Shown: piece after piece, positions 1 to 12,500 of the stretch | Layout: each line of letters starts with the position of its first letter | Numbering within the stretch: the first letter of the stretch is position 1 | Assembly (NCBI GenBank): GCA_037576215.1 | Contig: JBANDB010000002.1 | Location: forward strand, 5,146,001-5,210,000 | DNA: 64,000 nucleotides | Source of the DNA: Armillaria gallica | Taxonomy: Eukaryota; Basidiomycota; Agaricomycetes; Agaricales; Physalacriaceae | Direction: 5' to 3' | Made by a program: the position numbers and the translations under genes | Notes under the pieces: generated by a model | Told to the model about the DNA's origin: nothing | What the model saw: the letters and a program-made list of their open reading frames with translations, nothing else | The model's database searches: none

Positions 1-1678
1 ATGTTGCAGGAGGCTCGGCGCCTTCAAATACATCCCAGTTACGAAGACCGATGGGTGTCATAGGAGAGAGGTTGCACCTTCTCTCATGTATGATTTCATT
101 TTACTGTTTGATGTTATCCATCTGCATATATCATCCGCCGTACGTTCACTACCAGGAACCGAGGGCTCAGAGTTGCTCCATTGAATGCTTGAAGACAGCG
201 CGCATGGTTCTTTCGGCTCTGTTCGCAAGTTTTGTGTTCCCATCGGGATAGCCCCCAACAACCCACGGAAAAGGCAGGCTCCGCACGACTACGAGATCAC
301 CTTCTATAACGTTACAGGTAAGCCCTTACCACAGACTCGGAAATTCAAGTGTGAAGTGGGCAAGAGTGAACTGGATATAGGTTTTCTTTCCATATTTATC
401 TAAAGAAGGAGGAAGGGTGAGCCAGCACTTCTCTGAACTGCACTTCATCGGGCTAGTGTCTGTCCTTTATGAAAAATGGGTGACTTATTAACGTATCCCT
501 GGCTTTCCACGCGAGGGCGGTATTTCCGAGGGCCATTATCTTGGAAAATTGTCGTCGTTTGGTCGTATTCAACTTTGGTCAACGGTCCTCCGCCCTTGTA
601 ACCATTCTGACTACGTTCTATGATTCTTGGATAGAAGGAGATAACACAGCGCGTGCGGTCTTGGCAGTTGGTGCTCTTTGTACAAACGCGACACATCGGA
701 CGAAATCAGTGGGTAATGAGAGGAGCATTTCACTTTCTCCTTATTCACGATTAATTTCCCTTGTCCATGTGTTTCTCCTCGAATTCCGAGTCCTTCCGGG
801 CCAATGACAGAGGATAGTCGAAGACTGTGGACCCAGAACATGGAAGGCTTATGGTGGTGGGTGGATGCCGACTTTTGTCCGCCCCCGGACGTTCGTTGCC
901 AATTCGATCGCGTACCTCTCAGGACGGGTACTGCTTGTCTTTCTCCAGATCCCTCTTTAATGCACATCCGATCACCTTCGTTGCAACAGCGGTGGCGAAG
1001 GAGACTGCGCCGGTCATAACTCAGAAACAGAGCAGTCGGTTCCAGAGTCCGTTTTTTTCTTCTTCGTGAAATCCTCGTTTCAGACTAAGGAGAACTGCAG
1101 ATATATTCGGGGATTCGGAAATATCGCAGTTTGGCCAAGCACATATTATTTCAAAATTGAGCGTTGTCTACGCGATTTCGACGCTGTATGTCGTTTGCAA
1201 ACAGCAAAAGGGTGGAGGTCGAATTCTGTTCGGACGCTTTTTTAGAAACATCGGACTAATTTCTCCAACCGGATCCAAAGTCGATCTTGAGTCTGCACAG
1301 GACCATACTGGCTTTAGACTTACTGTATGTAGCTGAAGGATTGGACAAGATTTCAGGTAAGCTTGCTCATGAACCGTGAACGGCTGCTAAACCAATAGTA
1401 CAGGACTCGAACTGTCATGTATGCGATACCCCGCAAAGCCTAGGCACTCGTTATAGAGACATGCGGCGAATGCATCTTAGTAACGAACATTTTCCAAGGG
1501 ACACAAGCCTTCTAGGATCAATCAGATTTTTGTGGTCGTGTCCGTAACTGTACGTCGATCATGCTAGGACCTAGTGTCTTCAAAAATGGACATGCGGTAT
1601 TCCACAGAGCTATAAGAACCCTCCCAGTTTGAACCGACATTATCATCCCCGCTGCAACCTCCTAACAGTTTTCTAACA
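1..1678. other. No supportable gene
   Basis: Only short, overlapping, low-conviction reading frames occur here. The first 63 bases read as an open frame ending in TAG and could be the last codons of a gene entering from the left, but I do not recognise it. A 72-codon frame at 185-403 has no recognisable motif. The last few hundred bases are the likely promoter and 5' leader of the oxidase that starts at 1679. Confidence 0.5.
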
Positions 1679-3323
1679 ATGACTGCTTCCTCAACTACAC
1701 CTGTCCTGGTCCTTAAGAAGGGCATGGTTACTCTCGACGCGTCTCCTAACGCTATCAGGACTCCTCGTAATGGAAGGCGCGTTCTCATTGTTGGCGGCGG
1801 TGTCACTGGTTTGACGTAGGATGGTTCTGCACACTGATGAATTGTTCTCACCGTATACCTTCTCAGCACCGCTTGGGTCCTGCTAGACGCGGGGTACAAT
1901 GTCACGGTCGTGGCAGAGCAGTGGGCGCCAGCAACGCCGCGTATCCCGTCCCAGATCGGTCAGTGACTTTCTTAATTTACAGTTCCCTCTTAACTGACCG
2001 CAACACACAACTAGCTGGAGCACTGTACGTTTATTTTTCATAGTAATGATGGTTTAAATGCAGTTGTTTACACGTGCTAGATGGGAGTATCCTCCAGCTG
2101 TCTGCGGTAGGTATAATTATTGTCTTTTCTTCTCATTACACTTATTGCGTTATGATCCAGGGCAACACACCGACGCGACTTCATTAGCTTTGTCTAAGGG
2201 ATGGTCACTGACATCTTACCGCATTTTTGACCAGCTGAGCAAATTTCTGCCCGCCGTCAAAATGCGTACCGCCAATTTCTTTTTCGGAAAAGCAATTGAA
2301 GACATGCCAGACCAGTTGAACAAGATGCGCGAAATTGAGGCCTCGTGCATCAAAGGATTCGTCAGGGACCCCGACTTGATCTCCAAGCATGCTGTCAACC
2401 AGCACGCTGGTGTCGTTGATGCATACTCGCATTTGGCTCCCGTGATCGACACAGATGTGTACATGGTGTGCTCTTCCGACTTCCGTTTCACGAAATATGT
2501 TGACACCATCAACTAGGTCTGGCTCCGCAACCTGGTGGCGACGAAAGGTGCCAAGCTGATCACCCGACGCATCAATGGAGACCTGCTGAATTCTGAGTAC
2601 GAGTTATTGCGGACCTATGGTGCCGTGGCTATTGTCAATGCCACAGGTCTCAGCTCCTCGGAGACCGCCAGTGACAAGCCCTGCTATCCCTTGCGCGGCG
2701 CTCTGATTCGTTTAGTCAACGATGGCAAACGGTTTCCCAGGGTCAACGAAGCTTTGGCCGTAACCCACGACAACGAGCTCAGTGCAGATCATGAAGATAT
2801 AGTATTTATCGTCCCTCGAAATGACAACGTGCGCGTCTCCTTTAATCTTTGACAACCGCCACTAACCATCTGTTGTTTTCAGATTCTTATACTTGGTGGT
2901 ATTGCTCAACCTCACAAGTCGGAGCTGAACCTCAGTCTGGATTCCCCCGAGATAAAGCGCATGCGTGAACGATGTAATAAGTTGTGGGTTATTTGTTGTC
3001 TATCTCGGTCCGTTGTCGTTGACTGTCGGGTTCCCAGTGTTCCCGGGCTTGAGCAGGCAGAGTACGACCCAGAAGCACCCTTCGTGCAAGGTCTTCGACC
3101 GACACGCATCGGGAACGTACGCGTAGAGCGGGAACTCCGGCCGAACAAAACGAATGGTGGAATTAGCCGTATAGTTCATTCATATGGGCAAGGAGGGTCA
3201 GGTTTCTCCTTCTCCGTGGGATGTGCATTTGATATACTGCACTTGATTGATGTTGTTGAGCGTGCTATCACGAAGTCGAATGTGGTCATGGACTCGTACT
3301 CATTGTCGCGCGCCAACTTGTAG
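1679..3323 (+). CDS. D-amino-acid oxidase (FAD-dependent, DAO family)
   Basis: Oxidises D-amino acids to keto acids with release of ammonia and hydrogen peroxide, normally in peroxisomes. The N-terminus carries the FAD-binding Rossmann motif, GGGVTGLT joined across an intron to TAWVLLDAGYNV. Further on are AGALWEYPPAVCG, the substrate-site region, and the C-terminal DAO signature IVHSYGQGGSGFSFSVGCA. Proposed exons are 1679-1815, 1867-1958, 2015-2024, 2081-2106, 2161-2465, 2517-2828, 2883-2983 and 3038-3323; together they give 423 in-phase codons including the stop (422 residues), a little longer than yeast enzymes. Two exons are tiny (10 and 26 bp). A TAG at 2514-2516 lies inside a 51-bp intron, so it is not a premature stop. 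The C-terminus ends ANL, not a canonical SKL-type peroxisomal signal. Family certain; exon borders inferred. Confidence 0.9.
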
Positions 3324-3741
3324 GCTTGCATATGGATTCAAATCATAAAATTGTATTACCAACTTCTCTGGAGATTCCAGCCGTTTATCTTGGGTCCCTG
3401 AAAAGGCCAAAAAGAACTGCGTGTGAGGCTGTGAACTGTTGAAATGCTAACCTTCAGTCTACGCCTCCTGAATTATGTACATCCTTCTATGTATTCATAA
3501 TAAATGCCTACGCGTACACGAACGCCCTAGCCAACAGCCGATCTTCAATCTTTTATAGGGGCTAGTAATCGGAATCACGGTCCGGTAAGATTCAGTTAAT
3601 GCACGTGGCGCGGTGAAAAAAAAATTCCTTTCACCACTTTGCGTCGTTTGCGAACAAGCCCGGACCCTCCTGCACTACATATCAGAATCTACTCTCATAT
3701 ACGACGAGATCTCACTCTGTACTCTCTATTCACGGTTCAAA

Positions 3742-5086
3742 ATGGTATCCTTCCAGTACGTCCGAATCCTTTTACTAGTTTGTGCATGTCAAAATTGACT
3801 GACGAATCGTGTAGTTGTAATGGTATGAAAGTCGACCAATAATGAAGTATAATGCTCATTGTTTCTTCTAGGATGTGATGACGTTGTAACTAAGCCCAAG
3901 CTCATGGCACACTGGAACAGATGTTACGCCCAAGTTGACTGCTTGGATTGTAGCAAGACATTCAACAACCCCGGGGAGTTCAAAAGTCACACGTCATGTG
4001 TCAGCGAAGCAGAGAAATACGAGAAAAGTGTATACAAGGGACCCAAAACTGTGTGTAAATCCTCGTCTCGACTTGCGTCTGTCTAATCCATGGTCAGGCG
4101 CCCAAGAACCATTACCCTCCTCCGGATAGTGCCCCCGCGCCCTCCCCCCAGTCGTCGAGAGGTTCTTTCCGTGGACGGGGTCGAGGAGGCTATAACAATG
4201 GATGGGGTAGACCCCAAGTTCCGGGAACAGGCGCGAACGGTACGCCTTTGGGCACCCCGAAAGGCTCTCCACCGCCAGTAGAGGTCATCTCGCTACCGCA
4301 AAAGAGGAAAGCGGATGAGATTGAGCAAGATAAGGTATCATGGTGTCTTTTCAAAATGTCGAGAAGTGCTTATTCATAACTCAGAGTGAGATCAAAGTCA
4401 ACGGCGCGACGTCAGATACAAAACTGTCGAATGACGTCAATTCAAAGCTCATGAAAAAGTCCAAGAAGGAGAAGAAGAAGAAAGAGGAGGAAGCGACGCG
4501 GCCAACGAAGGACGATAAGAAGGAAATCAAGGAGAAGAAGAGTAAGCCCAATGCCGGCGAGGAAACAGGTGTTGAGGGACTAAAGTCCAAGAGGAAGGAA
4601 AAGGACTCAGTCAAGGAAAGGGAGTCGACCGACGCGGCAGGCAGGAGCGGGGAAAAGGAAAAGGAAAAGGAAAGGAAGGAGAAAAAACATAGGACGAAAA
4701 AGGATGACGAGTCCTCCAAAGGGAGCAGGGAGGACGGCAATGCGCCTTCAGCGGAGGATGAGTCAGGGGGCAAGTTGAGGAAAGAAAAACGGAAGCATAA
4801 AGAGGACGGAAAGGAGGAGAAGAAAAAATCGAAGAAACGGACGCATGAATCAGACGAGAAGGCGGAAAAGGATGCAGAGGTCAACGCTTTAAATGTCGAG
4901 TCCCGGAAGCGAAAGCGTGAGATCAACGAGGAGGAGCGGAGTCAGCCTATTCTAGAGGAGAAGGAGAAAAGGAGTAAAAAGGAGAAGAGAAGTAAGGAAG
5001 AGAAGAAGGAGAAGGGGCATAAAAAACATCGTCGGTCGACGGAGGGCGTGGTCGAGTCAGCGCCTCTCATCGCTGTCGGTGCGTAA
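3742..5086 (+). CDS. LYAR-type C2HC zinc-finger nucleolar protein
   Basis: Resembles cell-growth-regulating nucleolar protein (LYAR), which acts in the nucleolus in rRNA synthesis and processing. Exons 3742-3755, 3815-3822, 3872-4050, 4098-4334 and 4385-5086 join in phase to about 379 residues. Two paired zinc-finger units lie at the N-terminus: Cys6, Cys9, His21 and Cys25, then Cys31, Cys34, His47 and Cys50, with the typical linker CSKTFNNPGEFKSH. An RG-rich stretch (GRGRGGYNN) follows, then a ~230-residue Lys/Glu-rich tail typical of LYAR C-termini. The second exon is only 8 bp and supplies the first zinc-binding Cys. The Lys/Glu tail produces a long antisense open frame (4381-4926) that is a composition artefact. 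The gene converges with hydrophobin H1, 254 bp away. Confidence 0.85.
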
Positions 5087-5340
5087 TCTTAATTTATTGA
5101 TTTGGTCAGCGTATTTTTGGGATTCATAGCCATTGCGGTATTACACGGAATGTCAGCACCTTACTGCTTTCCGCCTGAGCTTCTCGTGGTCCCGCAGAGT
5201 TTAGTTCCTTTCCTACCGTCTTGCGGTGCCAAGCATGTTAAGGCGCTCAGGATTCGAAAACTAAATGCTACATCATTATAACGAGGGTCCTCAAAACGGT
5301 CACTATATATATTCCAGTTGTTGGCTGACTTTCGACCTTC

Positions 5341-5873
5341 TCAGAGGACAATATTAATGGGTGTGCAACCCAGCGCAACAAGGCCATTCTAACAAGACGA
5401 GTCAAAGCCAGCTCTTAACCGAATACTAAAAAATGTGGTTACTCACGAAGTTGTTATCACTGCAGCAGACGGGTTGGTTGGCGCATTGGGTAGTACCAAG
5501 GCCGAGGACCGTGATGGGGGCGCAAGTGAGACCGCTAGTAAGCGCCATAACCGTCAAAAGGGTTCAACAGCACTGGCAGAACGTACACTTGGGCGGTGAT
5601 ATCACCGATAGGAATCCCCAAAAGACCAAGGACGTTCTGGACAGCATCGGACTTGGGCTTTAAGAATAGACTATTGGTCAGTAACGTTACCTTGATGTCA
5701 GATAGACGTGACGAACTCACGTCCTGAACAGACTTGCAGCACTGCGCTGAGCCAGTATTGCATTGGCCCCCGGTGACGGTGGTGTTTGTTTCTTGTCTTG
5801 GGACGACACTACTGGCCACAAGGAGAGGCAAAGCCAAGACTGCCAGGGTGAGAGTAGAAATACGAGCGAACAT
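5341..5873 (-). CDS. Class I hydrophobin H1
   Basis: Small secreted amphipathic protein expected to self-assemble at air-water interfaces and coat hyphae. Exons on the minus strand are 5873-5721, 5657-5587, 5534-5447 and 5388-5341, giving 119 residues. A signal peptide ([20 protein letters not shown]) is followed by VVPRQE, a possible basic processing site. The eight cysteines are at 38, 45, 46, 79, 92, 98, 99 and 112, spaced C-X6-CC-X32-C-X12-C-X5-CC-X12-C, which fits class I. Between the CC pair and the fourth Cys is the hydrophobic stretch [11 protein letters not shown]. The C-terminus is GCTPINIVL. It shares intron phases with four other copies in this window, and a TATA-like element lies about 50 bp upstream of the ATG. 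Confidence 0.95.
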
Positions 5874-5917
5874 TATGAGACTGGGAATAAGAATGAATAG
5901 TACGATTGGTCGCAGCC

Positions 5918-5925
5918 TTTATAAA
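5918..5925 (-). promoter_or_regulatory. TATA-like box of hydrophobin H1
   Basis: TTTATAAA lies 45-52 bp upstream of the H1 start codon. The other four hydrophobin genes have TATAAAAG at a comparable distance, which supports a core-promoter role. Confidence 0.5.
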
Positions 5926-6946
5926 CTTTGGTTTTCCGTTAACTAATTGTCATCGTGGTGGGGATAGATTTTTTTGACTTGAAGACCGACGGACTGCATG
6001 GAGGATGTACGCTGTATTCGCCCAAAAGCTGATGTATCGAATGCTGAGACAGCTGGGAACCAGCGAATATCTCACGAATTCGTAGCATGTTGTTTCACCG
6101 GTATGTTCTCTTCGGCGCCACCGACTATTTCAGCCTCACGAATTGATCATGAATGCAAGTTCTCGAGGTGACCTGAAACAGGGATACATTATCGACTACG
6201 AGGCAGTTTTTCTTTAACACGCCATCACAAATTTGGACTGTAAGATTCGTCTTGATTGTTCATCCTAGCAGACTTATCAGCCGGCGAAAGTTGACGATGT
6301 GGAAGACTGTCAGCGCCGCCTGGCAGAACACCCGAAAATAACGTTTCTCGTAAGCGTCGACGTCTTTGTATGAGAATACTTTCGTAAGTAGACTTCAGAG
6401 AAAATGACGCACGTCACGCACGCCGGTGATCTCAAGTCTTGAGTCGCATAGCTGATTGCCGGTCCACTGTCACTGCGTCGGACTCGAGATTGAAGGCGGC
6501 AAATACTAGGGCGTTCGATGGGCCGGTGCCAGCCAGCACTCAGGTAGATTACTATCTCCGTTACCTCCGCTTTTACCTATCAACTGACTTGAATGTGAGC
6601 AAACTTCGGAATATCTAAGCGCTAAGCCATCGCATTACGATCTTTTATAGCTATCTTGGAGTAAGCAACAGCTTATGCCAACCTACATACCCACCGTCTC
6701 CCTGTGTCATCAGGTATGTATCGTCCTAGGTCCGTCTGTCTAGGAAAGACTAATTCCAGCTTTATGCAGTCTAAATACCAAGATATGATTTGGATATAAT
6801 ATTGAAGGATACTGCTCAGGGCTATCTTATCTAACTATAGAGATATGCTACAAGGTTCCATGGTGTTCTGTTATACAAACAATAGCAATAGGTATAGACA
6901 TATTTACCGGGATACATAGTCCAGGTGACACAAGTAAAGTAAAGAA
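5926..6946. other. Intergenic, nothing recognised
   Basis: About 1 kb between the H1 promoter and the 3' end of the transcription-factor gene. Frames are short and broken on both strands; no repeat or RNA gene was seen. Confidence 0.5.
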
Positions 6947-9590
6947 TCAGTGCTCCGGAAAGAATGCAAGTAAACCGTTTGGGTGATCTGCTAATCGATG
7001 CGTCTCGACCTGTGAAACTTGACGGCGAATAGCCATCAGTTCCTCCCATAAGTTAGGCGGAACCTCATGGTTCTGGCGTAGGAAGAACCGTATACGATCT
7101 AGCCACTCCTTTATGAGATGGAATCTATTCTCAGCCGTCGTCGCTTCGACCCATTCTGAGCCACCCTCTTGTATGGCTAAGAGCGAGACCTGCGCTAGCC
7201 AGTAAAATGGCAACGCATTGAACGCAAAGGGAGGCTCATCGGAGTCGCACTCGCGTTTTACCGCATCTGGACAGTGGATCCACGTCTGGAGCCAGTTGTG
7301 CAGAGTACACTGTGTTGTAAAGTAGTTTCCTTGGCGGCCCTCGCCATCGGAGGTTGGGTTCGGTGACGACGTTGGAGTATCGGAAGAGGAATAGCATTCG
7401 TAGATGCTTTGGAGAATCGTGTGGATGAGGATGAATTGGGAGAACGGATTTAGAGGGGTGTGGGAAGTAGCAAGACGTATTTCTCCAAGATTGATCAAAG
7501 CTTGCTGCATGCCGACACCGTACAATCTATCTGCCCCGGTTCCGTACGCAGAAGGCTTCTGTAGAAGTTCATACCATTCCTGGGCAGACTGGGCTTTCCA
7601 CAGCGCTTCGTCGCACGGCAAATTGAGGTCAAACTCTGCGGTCCGGAAAGAAGCCCGTATCGAGAAGAACACGGAATGGCAACAATCGTGGAGATAGGAG
7701 AGTAACAAAGCCCTAAACGAACTGTCAGAAATTCCTCATTAAGGATAGCATTTATCGGATGTACCGTTTAACAGTCTCGTGTTGAGCCCATTCCCGCCAT
7801 GTTTGTTCCAGTGCGATGGAGTCGTTCAATTCAGGGACAGCCCAAGAACGCGACCGAGTGATAGATCCTGTCTTGCGAATCATCTAGACCAATATAAATT
7901 CACTATACGATGGCTTCTGCACCAAATTTTGACGTACCATGACCAACATTCCATGATACACGTTAGATGAGACCCGGTTTTCGGCACGTTGGTGGAATAA
8001 ACCAATAGTCTGCAGCAACACGACAGCAAGTATCAAATAATCTTGCTCTTTGGGGTTGAGCGTCGCTTTCGTCTGGAAATGTGGTATGAGCTTCCAGGCA
8101 GTTTTTACGAGAGGATTTACTTGCAAATTGTTGAACCAGGACGTCCCGCGTTGAGGACAAGGTCTCATTGATGAAGTTTACAGCACTTCGTGTCGTTACG
8201 AAAAGCGCGCCGCATGCTTGCATTGCGCGAACTAGAACGGGAGGCTTGTCTTCGGCCATCCAGGTTTCCGGATGAACTAAAGGGAGCTGGGCGCAGAACG
8301 CGGAGAAGAAAAGGTATACTAAGGGAAAGGTTAGATGATGACCTCCCACCCTGAACGTTTGAGGACGCACGATATTGTTCCTTCTCAGCATCTAGCATTT
8401 TCATACCAGCTGAGACCCCAGTTGAATGTGGGTATTCTTCGGAGGAGATGGGGGAGTTGGTGGCAATGGCATCTACGGGAGAATCAAGATCCGACGGCGG
8501 GGGGACAGGGGAAGCGCCAGGCATGGTTTGCATGAGCGAATACGGGTAGGCGCCTCCTGAACCTAACCCATCACCTCCCAACCACGAAAGATCGGAGGAC
8601 ATTTGGGTTGAATCGCGATCAGAGAAAGTAAAGTGTTCGAGGAGAGAGTCTAACATGTTGCTAGAAAACATCTTTTCGATATAGTGCTCCGAACCAAATA
8701 TCTGACCGTCATTGTCATCATCTGTGGCGGGATTATAGATAGCCGGCTGGGACGATGCATGGGAAGAAACCATCCCCGCCTTGCTAAATTCTAAAGCTGC
8801 AGCTGTATGTGGCAGAGTAGGAGAGACATCATCAATCTCACTAGGAGACGAGAAAGAATTATGGGAGCAAGTGGGTGAAGGATGGGGTCCAGCAGCGTCT
8901 TCAAGAGAGACGTCGGTTCCCTGGCTGCCGTCTCGAGTCTGCGATACCCGCTTTTTGGCACAAGACTGTTTATACCGGGTTACTGCCGGATCGTTGATAA
9001 AGACGCATTTCTTGCCACGAGATATGCATTTCGAACAGGGACACTGAAGATCGCACTTGACCTTGGATTCGACGCAGGCCTATCAAGGGAATCAGCGAGT
9101 AATCTTATCAGTTAATTTTGAACCCACTTGGCAGGATTTTCTCCTTGATCGATGAGCCTTGAGCCTGGTATGAGGCGTCAGTTCTATTGCTTGCCAAGGA
9201 TAATCTCACTTACGGGTCTCCGCATGTCTTCTTGTGTCGGGTCAAAAGATCGCTTCTGGTGAACTCGGCACCGCACAACTAGAATAGAAAAGCTGAGCAT
9301 GATTGAAGATGAACTGTATAACGCCACCCACTTTACACCTATGAGCCCGTTCGTTGGTATCTGACCGCAACTTTCAGGTCACTAACCGCGCTGACGCCCT
9401 GGAGAAGTTGGGACTTACGTGAACGGATATGTCTGCTCAAGTGGGTTGTCCTTGTAAATTTGGCGGGACACAGAGGGCAGTACTTTGTCTGCGGAAGTGT
9501 GGGGGCATTCCCTCTATGAGAACGAATTCGAGAGACTTCCCCATTTGCTTTGAGCTCGACGGAGGCGCTGGGATTAGGTGAGTGGCTCAT
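6947..9590 (-). CDS. C2H2 plus Zn2Cys6 fungal transcription factor
   Basis: Predicted nuclear DNA-binding regulator. From the N-terminus (ATG at 9590) there are two C2H2 fingers (CPLCPAKF...HLSRHIRSH and CKLCGAEF...LLTRHKKTC), joined across exons 9590-9419, 9360-9332 and 9278-9214. Exon 9164-9128 and the exon starting at 9079 then give a Zn2Cys6 cluster: SCQACVESKVKCDLQCPCSK followed by a last Cys in SRGKKC. An acidic Ser/Pro-rich linker is next, then a fungal-specific middle homology region (YLFFSAFCAQLPLVHPETW, then RAMQACGALFVTT and a long helical tail) ending at 6947. The hybrid finger architecture is known in Agaricomycetes and Ascomycetes. An intron with donor GTGCGT near 8374 restores the frame between linker and middle domain; other downstream introns are less certain. 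Target genes cannot be read from the sequence. Confidence 0.85.
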
Positions 9591-12500
9591 TGGGGCGGAG
9601 TGGAAGAAACGGATAGAGGAGAGATTATAGGTCCGTTACCCATGGACTCTCCAGGATTACATGCCTTGATGCTCGACATTTAAAGGACCATCATTCAACA
9701 TCCACAATCATGCCGCTTACGTTGCGAGACCACCAAGTAAGCACCGCGGGAAAGGAATCATCTTGGGCCAGAAATAGATACACCAATGAAGTTCAGCTTC
9801 CGCAACGAAATGGAAATTACGGTGATCGGCAGGCACATACAGCGGCGTTCCACGAGTCAGCAGGATTGTTGAAGTTGCTGGAATCAGACACAGATCACTT
9901 CGCCTGAGAGCTGAGAACTAGAGTTGAATACCCACATATATGTGTGAACACCGCGTTTCCGCGTGTGCTTTATAGCAGTCGGCGCCTTGGTTCATGTGCA
10001 TATCGATGATAACCTTGAAGTGGTCTTGTGACCGTACACATATATCTCCATTGCCTGAAGAGACTTGTCAACAACAAGTTCAAGCAAGACACCGTACAAA
10101 CTTCGTAAATCATTTGAACGAAAGAATGCCTCCCGGTTATTCCAAATGTGCGGTCCGACCTCACCATACACCCTGCCATATCACAAGCACTTTTGCGGCT
10201 TTGCGTTTTCGGTTCATTCAATACAATCCTGGGTAGAAGTCTTGCATAATGTGACGGTATTCCGAGCCGGGAACCCTTATAATGATGTTTAGGAGTATGT
10301 TTGGCTGGCAACTTACAGGCAACCAATTATTGACTCTCGTAATGCTCGGGGGTGTGGCTCTGCGGCGCTGATCGAAGCCGGAGTCCGAGCGTGCGCGAAT
10401 CGACAGGGTGCAGCATGAGTTACCTTCCATCAAAGGGTGTTTGTCTTGATCAGTTTCATCGTATTCTGTGTCTGACGATGGGGAAAGACTACGTGAAAAA
10501 CGTCATCGCATAGACGAGGTCTCCAAACGTACTATATCCTTATTCATGTGCATTGCAATTGAATGAGACCGTCACTTTTTGTTTACCCAGAAAACTCAAA
10601 CGACTGACGCCGTCCGAGACCGATAGAAGTCACCGAGTGTTTCGGAAAAGCGTCGACGACTACGCAATAGTGTGATCGAGTCAAGCAGACCTTCACATCT
10701 AGATTCGAAACACGAAACATGGGTACATCAACGTGAGTAAGGCGCATAGGATCTCAATAACCAAAAGACGCACGGATGTCAGATCACTGCGTGCTTCGCT
10801 TTCATGGGGATGCTTGATCCTTCGATTCCTTTATGTGCGTGCAGTGATCCGGGTCCAGCAAGAGCAACGAGTAGTAGAGATAGAAGAGTACGACATATTT
10901 CATCTCCCAGAACATCTGGAGAGATCCGTAGTGAGATTCAAGCTGGACATATGACCCCACCCTGATATACTGGCATCAATACCAGCAAGATCATTATCAT
11001 CGATGTCGACTATCATCTTTATGCAATTAATTGGGCATAGGAAATCCAAGCCCATTTGTTGTTGAACTCATGGCGTAAAATCGTTTCCTGTTCGAGGGAA
11101 GTTGGAGGGAAGTGTTTTGAAGCGAAGTGGCGTGGGAAATACTAAACTGGGAATTCGCCGGAAAGGCGAAGGTCGGTGCCGACCTTGCACTGCTCCTTGC
11201 CTTGACTAGCATTGTTCCGTTATCCTACTTCCGTACATAAATAGCACGGCTGACCTTTACTGGAATCAGGTTCGGCATGGTTGTTATTTGTATGCAGTTG
11301 ATCATGGTTACCTAGCTTACGGTGTCTCCAGGTGCAGCCGTTTTTATTCCCGACGCCCCACTTCACCAAAAATGGGAGCTACTCATGCGGAAACTGGCGC
11401 CACTGTGATGTTTTCAGTCTCTGAATACTGATTGTCTCGATTGGGGATCTCAAAAGGAAGTAATTCCTTTCAATTGAATTGGTGATCAGACTCTGATGAT
11501 ACTTTCAGTTGTAAATGGAGTTTGGTATGCTCATAAGAGCTTCCGGAGAAGGTCTTTATCTATTGAGTTCTATCCTGGTGTTCCTCAAGTAATAGCTCAC
11601 CGACCCCATCATTTTGATCGAGGCGTTCATTATCGGCACCTTCGAACTATTTCGTCCTTCTTGGCAGTCCCCCTTCCCCTTTCCGAACGCCAAGTCCAAC
11701 GAGGTTCGCCTGTCGCGTCATCCAAGTGATACGCAATAACATTTCAACTCATCATGTAGGCGTATCATAAACATTTGCAGCAATCTCTTTCATAAATATA
11801 ACAAATTCTGTACCTAGCTTCCATACGCCATAAGACCCGGACGACTGTAATGGTGTTCCCTCACTTAGCCTGCAGTCGCCGCTTTCTCATGATTTAAAAA
11901 TGAAGTCACTACATGCGCACCGCATCCACATGTAGTTGGCGCTAACGCTCCAATCATTCCGTGAGAGATGCCATGACTAACATTGCTAGGCCAAAACAGA
12001 CTCAGTGGAACTTCAAGGAGGCTTCGAGTTACCTCGTCGCTCTACCTCCACGATACGGCGCGACTGCTGAATCTGGGAAGGTATATAGGACAAAATGTGT
12101 TTGCTTCTAGCGTATGCTCCTCGGCAGTTAGCACGCTTGCCCGATGACGTAAGGCTCCTTTTATCATCACTTATTCCTCAACTTAAGTAGTTGGGAAGAC
12201 GAGAAAGGCCCTGCTAAACCTTGTTTTTATGTCATATCCGTACTTCTCGATAACTTGAGATGAAGACTCGCCTGCCTTTCCCATATGATGTCATTCAGGC
12301 ACCACTCTTCCCCCTGATCCGATGTACTGGCTCGGTATATGCCGCACTCCACGTTCTATGCCGATTCGTGCCGACCGAGTCTGTTTTTCAAAAAATTCCG
12401 AGCATCCTACTTATACTTAAGATAGGGAATGGCGATAGCACGCCCATCGTTCGTCGTAATACTTATTTTAAAGGTGTACCATCCATCGATAGATGTCACG

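Noticed and set aside
2514..2516. In-frame TAG in the D-amino-acid oxidase
   Set aside because: It is the 3' end of a 51-bp GT-AG intron (2466-2516); removing it joins YM to VWLRNL as expected for the family.
4381..4926. Long minus-strand Ser/Phe-rich open frame opposite the LYAR gene
   Set aside because: It is the antisense of a Lys/Glu-rich (AAG/GAG) tail and has no start context, motif or neighbours.
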